Of a stretch of 64,000 nucleotides of DNA, positions 1-13,300 are shown in pieces. Position 1 is the stretch's first letter; the number at the start of each line of letters is the position of its first letter. The stretch is from Tribonema minus (Eukaryota; Sar; Xanthophyceae; Tribonematales; Tribonemataceae), in NCBI GenBank assembly GCA_017506865.1, contig JAFCMP010000379.1:186001-250000 (forward strand). Direction: 5' to 3'. Under the pieces are notes generated by a model. It ran no database searches. It was not told the DNA's origin and worked only from the letters and a program-made list of their open reading frames with translations. A program made the position numbers and the translations under genes.

Positions 1-420
1 CAGAGAAGCACACGCGCGCAGCGGCGCGCAGCCCGGACAGCAGTAGCATTTAAAAGAAGCGCGGAACCGTTGGAAACAACGCATAGAGCGGCACACAGGG
101 AGCGCTGATTGTGCGCACAGTGCCAAATCCGACTCCTTCCGTAACCTCCTGGGGGAGTGAGTGTTGGGTGTGTCTTGCATTTGTGGGCCACGACAGCCAC
201 AGTTGCATGCTCAGGCCCCCCTTTGGCGCCCTCTGGCGTCTTGAGGGGGGATGGCAAGGGCAGTCTTGAGATGCACTGGCAACCTCGTCAACGGGGCTCC
301 ACCTGCCGTGCGCACGATTGAGCAGTGAGGGACGCACATTGTGGAGTTGGTAATGCAAGGTGCAGAATACGTGTCGAGAATTTCATCGGGCTGTGCTTCA
401 AGCCAGCAGGCCCGCACGTG
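1..420. repeat. Degenerate copy of the BTF3 3'-end region
   Basis: This segment resembles 3,700-4,060 over most of its length: the same CAGCGGCGCACAGCCCG block, the AAATCCGACTCCTTCC block, the GGGCCACGACAGCCACAGT block and the CTCCACCTGCCGTG end. The part near 267-304 corresponds to the last BTF3 exon but has lost the reading frame and the stop. I read it as an old duplicate of the terminal exon plus its downstream flank, not as a gene. Confidence 0.65.
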
Positions 421-494
421 TTGCGCGGCAATGGCAGCTTCATTGAAATGATTATGCAGTTCACGTGCAGAATCAGAAGCAGCACCAACTTTGC

Positions 495-552
495 GCGCGT
501 GCGTGCGTGTGCGTGTGCGTGTGTGTGTGTGTGTGTGCGTGCACGCGGGCGC
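495..552. repeat. GT/GC-rich dinucleotide microsatellite
   Basis: A run of alternating TG and CG dinucleotides. It generates Val/Cys and His/Thr low-complexity reading frames on both strands, which were not treated as genes. Confidence 0.9.
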
Positions 553-889
553 ATGTAATGTTGCGTAAGCGGGCGCTGCGTTTCAGGCACATTGACGTTT
601 TCCGGTCACAGGGGCTCTGCCCGACTGCCATTGCCGTTTCAGCCGAACTGGACCATGAGCGTGTTACCTGAGGCAGAGCAGACTCGCAGTCGACCAGCTT
701 CTGTAAGGTTGAGAGCATGCGGTATGCACAATATCACATCCACTGAGTGCCTGCCTGGTTGCAAAAAGAGATTTGCAGTAGGAAGCCGAAATTGAGGGTA
801 GATGGTATGCGCAGGGCACAGCCATTAGACTACATACATATGTGGCCAAATCATAAGCTGCGGTTCCTCACCGTCCTCAGAAGTATGGC

Positions 890-2480
890 CATCATTGCAT
901 ACGCGGTCCGCGGCTTCCTCCCATTGCCAGTGCCAACCTGGACGTAGTATCTGCGTCAATGGCAGCAGCCAAGGCAGCGGGGAGCAGCAAGAGATCAGGT
1001 CTTGCAGACATGTACGTGTGTCTGTAGAGTCTGGCGCCATGGGATGCACATGTCAGAGCGACCAAACGTCGCTGCTCCTAAGAAAGAGCATGAAGCGTGA
1101 AGCTGACATGTCTCAGGCTATGCAACGGTGCAGTTGCTACAAAATGTAGCGTTCCTGCACCTGCTGTGCCACCTAATTATTCACGCACTATGCAAGCACT
1201 GTTCTAACCAGTACTACAGGAACTGCTGGCGTGGGGGGGGGTCTGTTCACGCAGGGGACACGTCGCGCAGCCCCAACGCCTGCCGCAGCAGGCGCAGAAC
1301 CATGTCCAGGAGTAGTGGGGAGGATCACACAATGGAAGCAATCAATAATCAAAACTCAACTCTACGGAGTCCCAAGCGTCCACCTGACGGCGTTCAAGCC
1401 TGGGTCGAAAGAATGGCCATGGGCCTCGCACGAAGCCACCGCACCTGCACATATAGTGCAAGCAGGGCAGCAACACCCGACCGGGGGCTGAAGGGGAACG
1501 AATGGGGGTCAGCACCAGTTTCCGCCTGAGCTGCCCCAGCCTACCATCTAGCATGGATCTTCAGAAGACTTTACTTATCTTTGCATAAGAAGTCTTCGGT
1601 TGCCTTCCGGCGTCAGTACCGCCGTGGACATAGTATCCTCGCCAGTAAATTATCTGCGTCAGAGGCAGCAGCGAAGGCAGCGGGCAGCAGCAGCAAATCA
1701 GAATTTGCGCTTGTACGCATGTCTCCAGAGCCTGACACCATGGGATGTCAGGATGAGCAAGCGTTGCTGCTCACACAAACAGCATAGACCATGTACCAGG
1801 CTAACCAACGGTGCAGGTGCTCTGATTGGAACGCTACAACTGCTGTGCCACATGTACTCCATGCATTACGCAAGCACCTACCAAGTCGTACAGTAACACT
1901 ACTACACAAACTGTTGGCGTGGGGGGTCTGTTCACGCAGGGGACACGTCGCGCAGCCCCAACGCCTGCCGCAGCAGGCGCAGAACCATGTCCAGGAGTAG
2001 TGGGGGGACTACATGTTCGAGTCTTGGACTCATAAAAGTGCCACAACAGCAGAAGCAGTCATGCAAGCGCAACATTACAGAGTCCCAGGGGTCCACCTGA
2101 CGGCGTTCAACCCTGGGGGGATGGGGCGAAGGGGCGTCGCACGAGGCCACCGCACCTGCCACATATAGCGCAGGCGGAGCAGCAAGACCCCGGGGCTGGA
2201 GGGGAACGAATGGGCTGGAGGTTCAGTATCCAACTGAGCTGTCCCAGCAGACTGTACGCAGCGTGCACGGTCACCATCTTCAGAAGAATGTACTCATCTT
2301 TGCGTATGAAGTCTGCGGTTGCTGTTGGGCGTCAGTGCCATTTTGGGCATTGCGCGCATGTGTCTGTGTCGAAGGCAGCAGCAAAGGAGGCACGCAGCAG
2401 GAGCAACAGATCAGGGTTGGTTAGCGCATGGACACATGTCTGCAGACAATGTAGCATCAAGATCAAGTAACAATGGCGCC
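890..2480. repeat. Diverged tandem repeat, unit about 0.7 kb, two full copies and one partial
   Basis: Three related blocks start near 900, 1,610 and 2,320; each contains a GGCAGCAGC-AAGGCAGC-GCAGCAG stretch followed by a CATGTNTNTG..GAG segment. The first two blocks also share a G-run followed by GTCTGTTCACGCAGGGGACACG, starting near 1,231 and 1,920, and the downstream CCACCTGACGGCGTTCAA block near 1,380 and 2,093. No consistent reading frame survives across copies. It could be an exon-echo array of a gene lying to the left of the window. Confidence 0.6.
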
Positions 2481-3699
2481 AGCCAGGTGGGATAGCCCTT
2501 CCACTCTCACTTGATTAGCCAATCCAATGGGGAAGCGCTGAGGCACTTGATTAGATGAGTTGCGTGCGCGTGCTCGCGATCAAGTGCCATGGATGACAGG
2601 CAGCATACGAACATCGTGATCAGTCATCATCGCAATAAAGAGGAGCAGGCAACTGAATAGAGTATTTGCTGAATAATCCGTTCAAGCTTGTAAGCTCAGT
2701 CACAGTGTTCTGCACGTAGACTGCGCACTTCGAAAGCCCGCTGACTTCAAGCCCATGTAGGGCGTCGGCGTGGGCACGCGGTATGTTGCCTGCAGGCCCG
2801 GAAGTCAAAGAGATGTTGTAGCTGTTCACAACAACAATATAAGGACATCATGGCTGTGATGTCTTACCTTCAGGGCGCCTCGCCATCTCCACGGGATGCT
2901 TCCTCCGCGCCATTTGACTCCGCGCTTCGCATCGACCTCCTCCGGATTCATACGATGTACTGTCGTCTATGCCTGACACCTCGTTTCCGTTGCCGTCAAT
3001 GATTCTGCCCCTCCCCGTCCTCATCGCGCTGCAAGCGCAAGCAGGCGAGGTGGCGATTTTTTCACGAAGTGTAACGGTTTCAGCTTGAAGTTGTGAGGGC
3101 GTGACAAAAAGATGTCGTTAGCGTCCATCGATGTGACAGCACCTCTGCGCCAGTGAAATACGCCAAGGATGTTGTGCCACAAGCCAGATTGTCAGTGTAT
3201 ATGCGGGCTGCAGGTACTTGACAGCAGCCATGCTGGTCACATGGACAAGAATTGTGTGCGATGATGTCACTTGATAAATCACAGCTTTGCTGCATGCACA
3301 CGTCAATTATGGTCAACTCCAGGCTGTGATGTCATCAGGTGGAAATAACAATTTTGAATTGCTGTAGGTTTTACCTTGCTTCTCTTTCTTAAAGATTTTA
3401 GAGACGTATTAAAAATTGATGACTCTTGAGAATATGGTTTTGCATGCGGCATGCAAAGTGTGCCTAATGGGTAGCGACCTCTCAGCACGCGTCCCATCAT
3501 TGCGTCTTCTGCAGCCCACATTAGACTACACCAGCCATACACGCCGCCTAGCAGTGGCTGCATCACTGCCGCGCAGCAAGCTTGACAACGCATGTTGGTA
3601 TGGCACAGGTGCATGTGAGCGTACCAGTCATAATGTGCGACATTTGCAATGCTGGCACTACCATGTTATGTTTGAGACAGCTTCAAGAGTCAGCACACT
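2481..3699. other. Non-coding stretch, nothing recognised
   Basis: No exon, RNA gene or mobile element could be supported here. The reading frames present are short, uninterrupted by chance, and lack coding-like composition or conserved motifs. Two similar sentences, CAGGCTGTGATGTCATCAGG near 3,321 and TGGCTGTGATGTCTTACC near 2,850, suggest further old duplication. Confidence 0.5.
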
Positions 3700-3985
3700 C
3701 TTCACGATGGGCAGAGCAGCACACACACACAGCGGCGCACAGCCCGTGTAGCAGCAGCGGTAGTAGCATTATAAGGCGCGGAACCGTCCGAACGGGGCAT
3801 AGAGCGGCACACAGCGAGCGCTGACTACGCGCACAGTTCCAAATCCGACTCCTTCCACAACATCCTGTGGGAGTAAGTGATGTGTGTGTCTTGCGTTTGT
3901 GGGCCCCGACGGCCACAGTCGCATGCTCGGGCCCCCCTTCGGCGCCCCCTGGCGTCATGAGCGGGGGGGGTGGCAAGGGTGCGCC

Positions 3986-6900
3986 TTACTTGCTGGCGAC
4001 CTCGTCAAAGTTCTCCACCTGCCGTGTGCACGTTGCAGCGGAACATTGTGTTGTCGGTGCATAAAAGAACTTTGAAAAGATTATGAGAAGATGAATGCGT
4101 CACATTTTGTTGAGCCGTGCTTCATGCCAACCGGTCCGTGCCCAGTGCACAGTGCCAGAGGTGCGGGTAATGGTGTGCGCAGGGTCGCAGCCAGTACACA
4201 CACACAACGTTGGGAACATTTCAGTAGACAACTCCACCTTTGGGGGTATACCATATGCTCAGCGTAAGTGTTGCTGCATACATACCAGTTGGGCACATCC
4301 TCGTTGTCCTCCTTGATGGGGGGGTCGGCGCGGGCAGCCACTACACAACAGTCTGAGACACATTAGACGGGCAATTGACAAAACGAGAACAGAATTCGAG
4401 CATGACAATGCCCCCTGGGCGCAACCGCTGCTACATACAACTACATGCATACATACCAGGTCGGGCACGTCTTCGTCACCCTTGTCAATGGGGGCGCCAG
4501 CGCCGGCACCAGCAGCCGCTACACAACAGTTTTGGGCCATTACGCTTGCGGCCGACAAGGGTAGACATTGTACTAGACAACTTCAAAGTAACTGTATACA
4601 CCGTATGCTCAGCGTAATGGTGGCTGCATACATACCAGGTCAGGCACGTCCTCGTCGTCCTCCTCGATGGGGGCGCCGGCGCCGGCGCCGCCCGCGCCGG
4701 CCATGGCCTGCAGCGACGCCATGTTCTCTACGCCCAGCTCGTTGACGATGCCGGGGAGGAGGTCCTGAAGCTCTGCGATACCGCAACGGGGGATAGAAAC
4801 ACACATATGGAACTCAGCGGCCGCGCGCACCATGTTCTTGGCTGACAAGAAGCAGCTGCTGAAATGTGATGGAACTCAGGCCGTGCGCCGGGTTGTTGGT
4901 TGACAAGACGTACATGCTGACAAGTGATTGCCGTGCGCATTGAGACACTGGCAAGTTCCCGCAAGACGCATTTGGATTATGGTAGCGGGCTGGACATCTA
5001 CCATCTGGGGGTTATCATGCGCCCTACGCAAGATATAAAAGAAAGTACATGATGTAACGCAGGCGTATTATGGCAAAAGAGGAGAGCCGACGGCTGCCGT
5101 GGTGATGGTCCGCAGTGGAAGGCGCGATGGGTGGGTGCTGCTTGCAATGTGGCAGAGACTTGAGCTGCTGGGGCTTCAAGTTTGAGGGTTTGCATATCTG
5201 CGCTTGCCTGCATTTCAGGGGGAGGGGGTACTCCGAAAGTGGCCAGGGGGGGTGCGGTCTGGATGATATAAGGAACTGCAAACGACTCAGCATTGAAAAA
5301 GTGAACGTCTCCGTTCCATGCTATGGGTTGGGATCAAGGATGGTGCCTTCGGTCAATGCCACAGCCACACACATTGTGCGACAACAAGGCGAGCAGGCTG
5401 ACCTGCTGTATGGCTGATCCCGCAGCAGCGCTCAACAGAGTCAGCAGCACAGCTCAACACAGTCAGCAGCAGAGCTCAACACAGTCACGTATGCCACCCT
5501 GGAAGACCGCCTCAGGAACGCTAAAAATCGTATCTTGCTGCAGCCCTCAGCGTGGTCAGTGACACAAATCGTCCCGTACGCCGCCAGCAGCATCAGCCTC
5601 GGGCGAAGAACCGCACTTCAAGCGCACGTTCATTTTCAGCGCTGTGCCAGTAAACTTCACTAAGCAATGAGAACCCGAAGACAACTTCAATTTACTGTAG
5701 CTACGCAGGCCCTTGCATGCGCTGAAAGCACATCGTTGTCGCACGCACTCACTCTTGATCTCAGCGTTCCCGCTGATGACGTATGTGTTGGCGCTGACCG
5801 CCGCCTGAACCTGCAGCGGCGAGCAGCGTCCGCAGGGGATGTGATTGGTGAGATTACTTGATATGATGATACCAAGAGCGAGCCATCATGAATGCAGCCG
5901 CACCAGGACATTGTCGACTCGCAAAATCTCTAAGCATTGCTATGACGCTAGGGTTCTGAGCCCCTAGTAGAAGCCAGAAGAGGCCTACATTATAGTCAAG
6001 TTGAAGTTGAAGTTGAAAGTTGAGTGTATCTGCGGCTCGGCCTCGCCTTGATCGGCTAGCCCACTCAAGATCGACTTGGCAGATGTCGGCTCAGGACCCT
6101 ATACTACGCACACCCACCCGCGCAACATGCTGCGCACTCGCTGCAACATACAGCGCACTGTCGTGACCAAAAGAGAGCGCTCATCATCACTGCGTGGCAG
6201 CTCACCTTGGGGTCACAAAGCGTATACACAGGTGCGCACTCACTGCGACACACACATTACTGTAGTAACCAGAGTGCACACTGCTGATTGTCACCGCTGC
6301 GTGGCAGCTCACCTTGATATTCACAGATTTACTTCTCCTTCTCGAAGTGTAACATATAATGTTCATTATCACCACCTGCGTGGCAGCTCACCTTGGGGTT
6401 AACAAAGTGTATAACCTCGCCGTTGTCCTGGAACATGTTGACCTCCTCGATGGCGGGGATGTTGGTGGTGCCCAGCTTCTTGAGCGCCGTCATGAGCTTC
6501 TTGTCATCTTCAACAAGGAGTTGAAGTGCGGATGTGGCCGCGCAAGGTCAGTGTGAGATATCGGCTGTAATTGATCCTGCAGTCACTGGAAAAGTTCTGT
6601 TTGGAATCAATGTGGCTCAGGTTCAAGCAGTACAACAGTGTCACTTGCAAAGCGTGGCGGGGAGCATGTGACGTCAGTGACTGTTGCCGTGTTACTGTCT
6701 TTGGACTCAGTCTGGTCCCAAGTATAAGCGGAACCACAGTGTCGTTTGCAAAGCATTACAGAGACAACATGCAAGGTCCCTTTGTGAATCGCTGGCCCGT
6801 TCACCAAAGCGGGTTCGTTGAAGCCGGCTTTGTTGTGGCGCGTTAGAGGCTGCAGAGGCACCAGCAGAACCGCTAAGAGTCTTGTTTTACTCCACATTGC

Positions 6901-9608
6901 ATGTGCGCTGTTCCAGATGCACAAGTGCCAGTGAGACACTTTGGCAAAACAGGAAAGAGTACTGTAGACTCTGATGACAGCAAAGATTGACATCCACCAT
7001 CTGCGCTTATTGCCCTGAGCGAGAATTGATACAGAGCACATGTGGCCAGCGAATGTGCTGCGTGCATTGCTGTACAGTGCAATACTGCGCGGTTGAGGTT
7101 GCTTTTAGCACCATACACACCTGCGCTAGCACTGTATCAGCACAGATATACAGATGGCATTGAGACACTTCTGCACAACTGCTGCATGTAGGCTCTGGCA
7201 GCAAGTTTGTCAACAGTCATCTGGGCTTTTTGCGCCTTGAGCGAGAACTAACTGCATGTACATGCGGCCAGCTGAGGCGTCGCCTGCATGGCTGTACAGA
7301 ACAATAACGCGCGGTTGAAGATGAGGTGTTGTCAGCACCATACATACCTGCGCTAGCGGTCTTGTGCACCGCCTTCTTCTTCCGCCGTGCGCCTGCACGT
7401 ACACAAGGGTTAGGGCGAGGGGCAGGGTCATGGGCAGGCTCACGGGGGGGATCCACAAGCAGATAAACTAATGCGCGCAGCGCTCAACCCATACTCCGTC
7501 AGAAATATACGCAATGAGGGTTACGGTGAGGGGCAGGGTTGAGAGCATGCCCAGGTGCAGATTGAAGTTTCACGGACATGAACGCTGAACACTCCATCAA
7601 GAAGTAGGTGTTTCGCAGCGAGTAGAAGTAGGTAGGTTAGGGCTGGCGCTCAGATGAGGGCAAGTAGGGTTGGGGTCAGGGCATGCCTGACAGCACGCTC
7701 CACAAGCTGAGAGCGGTGCTTGTGTGTACTTAATAGGGCACTGGGGCCAAGCGCGCTTGCCGGAGTGGATGTATGAGAGCTCTTCACAGACTCACCGCAG
7801 AACTGTGCAAAGGAACGGACTGGATTAGGCGTCTGGCACCAATCGAGCTGTGATACGGCTCACTGATGTTGATAGGGCATTGCTGGCTTGTACCTACCCG
7901 CCAATTTGCCTTGCAAAGGTCGACTGCATGGGGTGACATGCACCTACATTAGCAAGGCGGGGTGATTGGTGATTGGATGGCGCGTCACGCGCCTTCGTCC
8001 GACCTCTGTTCTATGTCAGTGCTCGGCATTTGCGCACTGGGTTAACCGCAGCTTAGTGATGACTGCAACTCTAGTAGGACAACTTCTATATCGTGCGCCA
8101 GAGCATTACTGAGGAACTTCAACTTTGTGCGCGCGCAGGCACCACGCGGTGGCAGTGCTCCGCACCAACGTCGCACCGAACACAGTGCCACAGAACGCTT
8201 AGTTTTTGTCTGCCACTGAACACAGTGCCACAGAGAGCTTAGTCTTTTGTCTGCTGCTGCACAAAATATGCCTCAGAGTGTGCTCTGCCGTGATCTGGTT
8301 CTAACCCTCGCCCTAACCCTGACCTACATGTGACATTGACTAGCGGTCTGACATGGAATCGTCTCTGGTGTGAGCGCCATGGCACTCTGCACCACGATTC
8401 TTGCCAACCCGGTAACAACTCGTTTTCAGGCGCCACAGATGTGGGCGCCAAATCAGGAACGTACATATGTGTGATGCCATTGCCGCACAGCTAGTAACAT
8501 TAAGGGCCGCTGTTGACATGTAGTGACGGGCGGAGTCACGTGCGCTGTGCACATTATGCTTTCGTCTGTGACGTTGCAACGCTTTGACACCAGCGCTGCT
8601 CGACGAGCACACAAGAGCTGCTGCAGGCGATCACCGGCGCTGTCAACAGGCAGTACCCACTGTGTGGTCATGCAGAGATGTCTGCTGTAAGACAGCATTC
8701 AGTAGAAGTTCACAATTCGTCATACGTTGTAATCGTGTGTTGTGAGATTCTACATTCCTTCAGGCCTGAATGCTACTATGTATGTTGATGACTGAATAGC
8801 AGTTGAAGTATCACTTCGTAAGCACAACATGCATATGCGTGGTGACTTGAGCCCCCCATTGTTCAAAAGCAGCACTTGCTGCTGGTGCGCTTGAAGCACA
8901 ACGCACGCACGTCATCATGGCATACTCCGCCCAGCCTGTTGCATGCAGAGAGCAGACCGCCCCCACATCCTGCAGGTCTGACCACCCCCATTCAGCTATG
9001 CCACAGCCGCGCGCCTGTTGTAGCATCAAGGTCACAGCATGGCAGCATCGCCCCCTGAGCTTGCCTGATGCTGAGCACACTTGCACACCTTCTGCTCTCA
9101 CTTGTATTCGTATGCATGTATGTTGTTGCTGCAAACGCCCATTGCCATTTTGTCGCGCAGGCTGAGTGCGTGCACCCGCTGCTAACATTGGTGAGGCATG
9201 GCCCAACGGTCTGCGTGCATAAAGCCAAAGGCATTGTACTTTCGCTGCTTCGTAGAAAGGTAAGTGATTGGAAATATTGGAAGCCCTCTTGGTTGTAAGA
9301 GGCCTATATGATTCCCGAATGCAGCTCACACAAAACCGTGCCTGGCTGGATCACGCAGCATGCTGTTCTGTAAGCAGCAGCCTAGCCTACTCGGTGTGCA
9401 AGACTCCTGCTGGGGCCCTCTACTGAAACACATCACAGCGATTGACATTCAACGTCAGCTGCTTCGATGCAACCAAGAATGAGCTAAAAGGGGCGGCTGA
9501 CGTACCTCCCACTGTGGCGCTGCCCGCCCCCCCGCCAAAGCGCTTGGCAATCATCTTAGCGCGCGCCTCCAACATGGCAGCATCCGCGCCGCTTGTGTCC
9601 TCCACCAT
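3986..9608 (-). CDS. BTF3: Nascent polypeptide-associated complex subunit beta (BTF3 / NAC-beta), six exons
   Basis: Exons, in order of translation: 9608-9506, 7392-7348, 6507-6392, 5810-5753, 4772-4636, 4018-3986. All five introns are GT-AG, phases match at every junction, and the sum is 492 nt, giving 163 residues plus TAA, the usual length of the family. NAC-beta pairs with NAC-alpha at the ribosomal tunnel exit and shields nascent chains from wrong targeting. Visible hallmarks are the basic ribosome-binding stretch RRKKKAVHK (residues 37-45), the NAC domain from about 50 to 117 ([46 protein letters not shown]), and the acidic tail VPDLVENFDE near the C-terminus. The Met at 9608 is the first in-frame ATG after the promoter region; a second Met at residue 12 is an alternative. 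The RTGGKG segment usual before RRKKK is replaced by a glycine-rich VGGA. Introns 1 (2.1 kb), 2 and 4 hold mostly unrecognised sequence plus short interspersed repeats. Confidence 0.93.
4280..4525 (-). repeat. Two echo copies of the BTF3 exon-5 donor edge
   Basis: Two decayed copies of the exon 5 end (acidic DEDVPDL coding segment plus the GTATGTATG donor) lie in the following intron, near 4,285-4,340 and 4,450-4,520. Both keep a plausible splice donor but differ from exon 5 by many substitutions. The true exon was chosen because only it carries the upstream LQDLLPGIV segment in frame. Confidence 0.8.
4920..5012 (+). repeat. Short interspersed repeat, copy 1
   Basis: Contains GCGCATTGAGACACT, followed by GCTGGACATCTACCATCTGG. 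These blocks recur in the same order and spacing near 6,925, 7,148 and 39,745 and, reversed, near 47,092, 53,451 and 54,117. This copy lacks the GAGCGAGAAT end. Confidence 0.55.
6196..6318 (-). repeat. Two echo copies of the BTF3 exon-3 donor edge
   Basis: The sequence GCGTGGCAGCTCACCTT, which spans the donor of exon 3 (6,379-6,395), recurs at about 6,202 and 6,299 in intron 3. The copy near 6,202 extends a few bases into exon 3 sequence. Confidence 0.75.
6925..7254 (+). repeat. Short interspersed repeat, copies 2 and 3; exon-2 donor echo between them
   Basis: Two adjacent members of the interspersed family. The first is 6,925-7,030 (GTGAGACACTTTGGC ... CATCCACCATCTG ... CCCTGAGCGAGAATTG). 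The second is 7,148-7,254 (CATTGAGACACTTC ... TCATCTGGGCTTTTTGCGCC, then TTGAGCGAGAAC). Between them, 7,103-7,125 is a decayed copy of the BTF3 exon 2 donor (GCTAGCGCAG-GT on the minus strand). Confidence 0.6.
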
Positions 9609-10367
9609 GGCTGCTACCTGGTGCCTGGAAGCACGGCAGCCAGCGCCAGCAGCACCGCCATAAGCGATAGGAGGCACCAGAGATGACACAGCGACAGCAG
9701 AGGAGCAGCAGCAGAGGGTGAAGTTGATGCAGCTGAGTTGCCAAGCCAGATCGTCTGAAGCAACCTGATGTCGCATCAACAACAACCAAGATGGCAACAA
9801 GGCCGCCATAAAAAACGAAGACCGAGCTGAGATCTGCAACAATGACCCCAAATGGGCGCTGTAAGTCCACATACAATAGGCATGGGCTCCAAACTCCCCC
9901 TCATAGCTCTCCCTCGTTCAATCTACCACGGCATTTGGGTTGCCGCTGCCCAATGCATATGACCTTGCGCTTTGCAGCATCAATTGCACTTCCTGGTACT
10001 TTCTGAACAGCATGCTGCCGCCTCTCCTTCGTTGTCGCCTCCAATGCATGACATCCTTTCGCTCCCTCAGTACATTTGAAGCTGCAACATCAGGCGAAAG
10101 CCGCGCCGACTCCGCGCAGCGTGCGCGCTCTACAGGCGCAGCTGCTGATCGGTACGCCATGGGTGACTAGTCGCAGGCTCACCTTGAAAGCAGGGACGCG
10201 CTGCTACCTGTGTCGCGCAGGGCCATCGACTTTGATCCGTACGCGGCTACCGCCGGTCGTGCTCGCAAACAGTCGGCTGTAACCTCAACACAAATGCGCC
10301 TAACAGGACGCACGCCACCCCTCCGCAAAGCTGCGCCCGATTAGCAGCCCCTGCCTCAAAGTGCACC
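9609..10367. promoter_or_regulatory. Divergent intergenic region between BTF3 and the kinase-epimerase gene
   Basis: About 760 bp separates the two ATG codons, which point away from each other, so both promoters and 5' UTRs must lie here unless 5' non-coding exons exist. I see no convincing TATA box. The region is GC-rich with no exon echoes, in contrast to the introns on either side. Confidence 0.6.
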
Positions 10368-13300
10368 ATGAGCTACGTAATCGGCGTCGATGGCGGCACA
10401 GAGTCCATCAGGGCCGGGGTGTACAGCAGCGATGGAACACTGGTGGCATCCTCAGCTACTCCGTATTCAACACAGTACCCCAAACCAGGTGAACAACCAG
10501 CTGCCCTTCGTCTGCGTGTCGGCGTTGCTGATCGCCAGCGTGTGTGCTGCTTTATACTGCCAACTCACGCGAATGTCATTGTTGAAGTTGACGTTTTGTA
10601 TCACGACGGTTTGTACGTGCCTCGCCGCTCGCTGCAGGATGGGCTGAGCAGGATCCTGAGGACTGGTGGGCGGGGCTGGGAGCGGCCGTGAAAGCAGTTG
10701 TCGCCAAGAGTGGCGTGCCGGTGTCTGAAATCAAGGGCTTCGTGAGTGCAAATCAGTCAACTTCAACTGTATCATTTGGTGCAGATGCACTTAGTTAGAC
10801 AGCGCAATACGCGATGAGCTCATGTGCACTCTTTGCGGGAGCGTCAGGATTTATGAGGTGCACTCCATATAAGTGTACTTCAACTATGACGGATCAAAGA
10901 TGGGATTCAGGCAGTGTATGACATTGCACACAGGTGCATTTGGTGACGCTCACAAATGGGCATCCACAGGAATGACATGCTTCCACTTCTGCCGTTGCCA
11001 TGCTCAGTGTAACTCGCCAAGTTGCATGTGGCATGAAAAGTTTCAATATCATCAGTGGCATCAGGACTGAATGCAGCATATGAGCCATCATCTTCGACAT
11101 CGACAGATGCATCACTTGTTGCGGTTGTAGAGGGTCGCACTGCTTTCAACGGGCATATCCTGTGAAGCGCGAGTCGCACGCGTCACCTCGCGTGCGCAAG
11201 CGGTTCACGAGTAGGCAACTCGGTTGCCGCAATTGTAATGGGTGCAGCTGTAGGTATGCATGTCTGCACAAGTATGTCAATGATGTAGCTGAGCGTTGCA
11301 GCATCATGTCACACCACGTGCTGGCCATCAGCCAGCTCAGCAGCACCCGTGGTAAGAACTGGTCAACCACGTCTCAACTTCAAGTTTCTACTTCAAGTCT
11401 TTATGTTGAATTATCAGCTGACCCGACTCATGTGACAGCACATGCGGTAGGCGTGCTCTCACCCTGCGTCTGCGCTGCACGGCTGCAAAGCATGTGGACA
11501 CATTCTGGTGAGTGTTGCAACATCATGCCACACTGCATGACGCTCACGAGCACTGACCCAATTTGCGTGCAGTGCGCACTCGGTTGGTGTGTTCTCACCC
11601 TGCGTCTGCGTTGCACGGCTTTAAAGCATGTAGACAACCTGGTGAGCACTGCAACATCGTGTCTTACCGCATGCTGTTCACGAGCGCTAAATTTACTCAA
11701 GTGCAGCGCACTCGGTTGGCGCGCTCTCACCCTGCGCCTTGCGCTGCATTCTTGCAGGGCATGGACACGACGTGCTGCAGCGTGGTGGCGCTGGACGCAT
11801 CGGGCAACGCACTCAGGTAGGTAGGTTTGCGCAACAGTGTTGGTGCAGGTGGACGTGGGCCTTTGTTGGTGGCCTTTTGAGCGAGGCCTATCAACAGTAG
11901 ACTCCCTTGCAGGCAGCGCTCTCAGGTAGGCAAGTGCACATGTGAAGCGAACGAGCACAGCGTGTGTCGGTGCAGGTGGGCACGGGCCTATGCTGGTGGT
12001 TTTTGTGAAGCCCAAGTCGCACATTGCCTGCCATGCGCCAAGCGGTGCACGACGGGTTCCTGCACCTGTCCGTCACTGGGGGGTATGAGCTGAGCGTTGC
12101 ATCATCATTTCACACCACACGGTGGCCGTCACCCTGGTCTTGCTGGTGGTGTCTGAGTGATGATGAGTGCCTGCGTGTGTGTTTTGTGCTTCAGGCCGTG
12201 CCTGCTGTGGATGGACATGCGGTCGAGGGCGGACTGCGCCCCCGCCGTGCTGGCGACGCTCGCAACGGATATTGCAGTGCTCAGCAATGACACACTCCGA
12301 CACACAAGTGTGGCCATTTCTTGCATCCCATGGCCACCTTGCTCGCCAATCACCAGACGATCCCAGTATCTATGTGTTTTGTATCGTGATCTCGTGGCCA
12401 CCATGTTACCAGCTACCTGACTGACGATCACACACAAATCTACCTCCTCAAGTTGAAGCATGTGTTCTGTCTCGCGATTCAGACCGTGCCTGCTGTGGAT
12501 GGACATGCGGTCGGGGGCGGAGTGCGCCCCTGCCGTGCTGGCAACGGGCGATGCAGCGCTCCGCGTAAACTCCGCGGGCCAAGGGCCGGTGTCGGCGGAG
12601 TGGATGATACCCAAGGTATGTATGGTATGCATGCCTTCATAGCCCGCATGCCCATATACTCCACACTGGCAGCTGGCTTGAGGTTCGGCCCAGTTGCGCA
12701 GTAGCATCGGAAGAGCGGATGATACTCAGGGTATGAACTGCGTGCATTCACCCACATGACACCGGTTCTGAAGTTCAACACCACATCACAGTACTGCAAC
12801 TAAGTACGCTCAACTCACTATGGCAGTGCAGCAGTGCCGCAACGGGCGAGACCAGCTTCGAGGTGTCAACGCACCGTAAGATGCAATGCTGGACACGGCG
12901 TATTGGCGATTTCGCCGGTGGCAGCTCATCACCGGATGCAACTTCAAACTTGAACCTCACGCGTGCAGGCGTCGCTCGGCAAGAAGTGAATGACCGACCG
13001 CATGTGAATGACCAACCTTCAGCACGCCGCGTTGAAGTGGCACATCACCTTGTGACATGTGAACCCTAACCCTAACCCTAACTCCCCCGGAACCGCCCTC
13101 GTCATGTGCTGAGCTCACCTCTGTCAAGATGCATCAGCAGGCCACGGTCTTGGCGAATGACGCTCTTGTTCTGAACACTCACATGCGTACACCGTGGTCT
13201 TCACGCATTTGCACAGGCGCTCTGGCTGAAGCGCAACGAGCCTGACACCTACGCGGCGGCCAAGTACGTGTGCGAGTATCAGGTGAGCGCTGTGCCACAT

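Noticed and set aside
11162-11824. 220-codon plus-strand frame before kinase exon 3
   Set aside because: It reads through intron echo repeats of Cys/Thr-rich composition and only its last codons coincide with exon 3 in another frame.
12129-12707. 192-codon minus-strand frame opposite kinase exon 4
   Set aside because: It is a shadow of exon 4 and its echo, both of which match the FGGY family on the plus strand.
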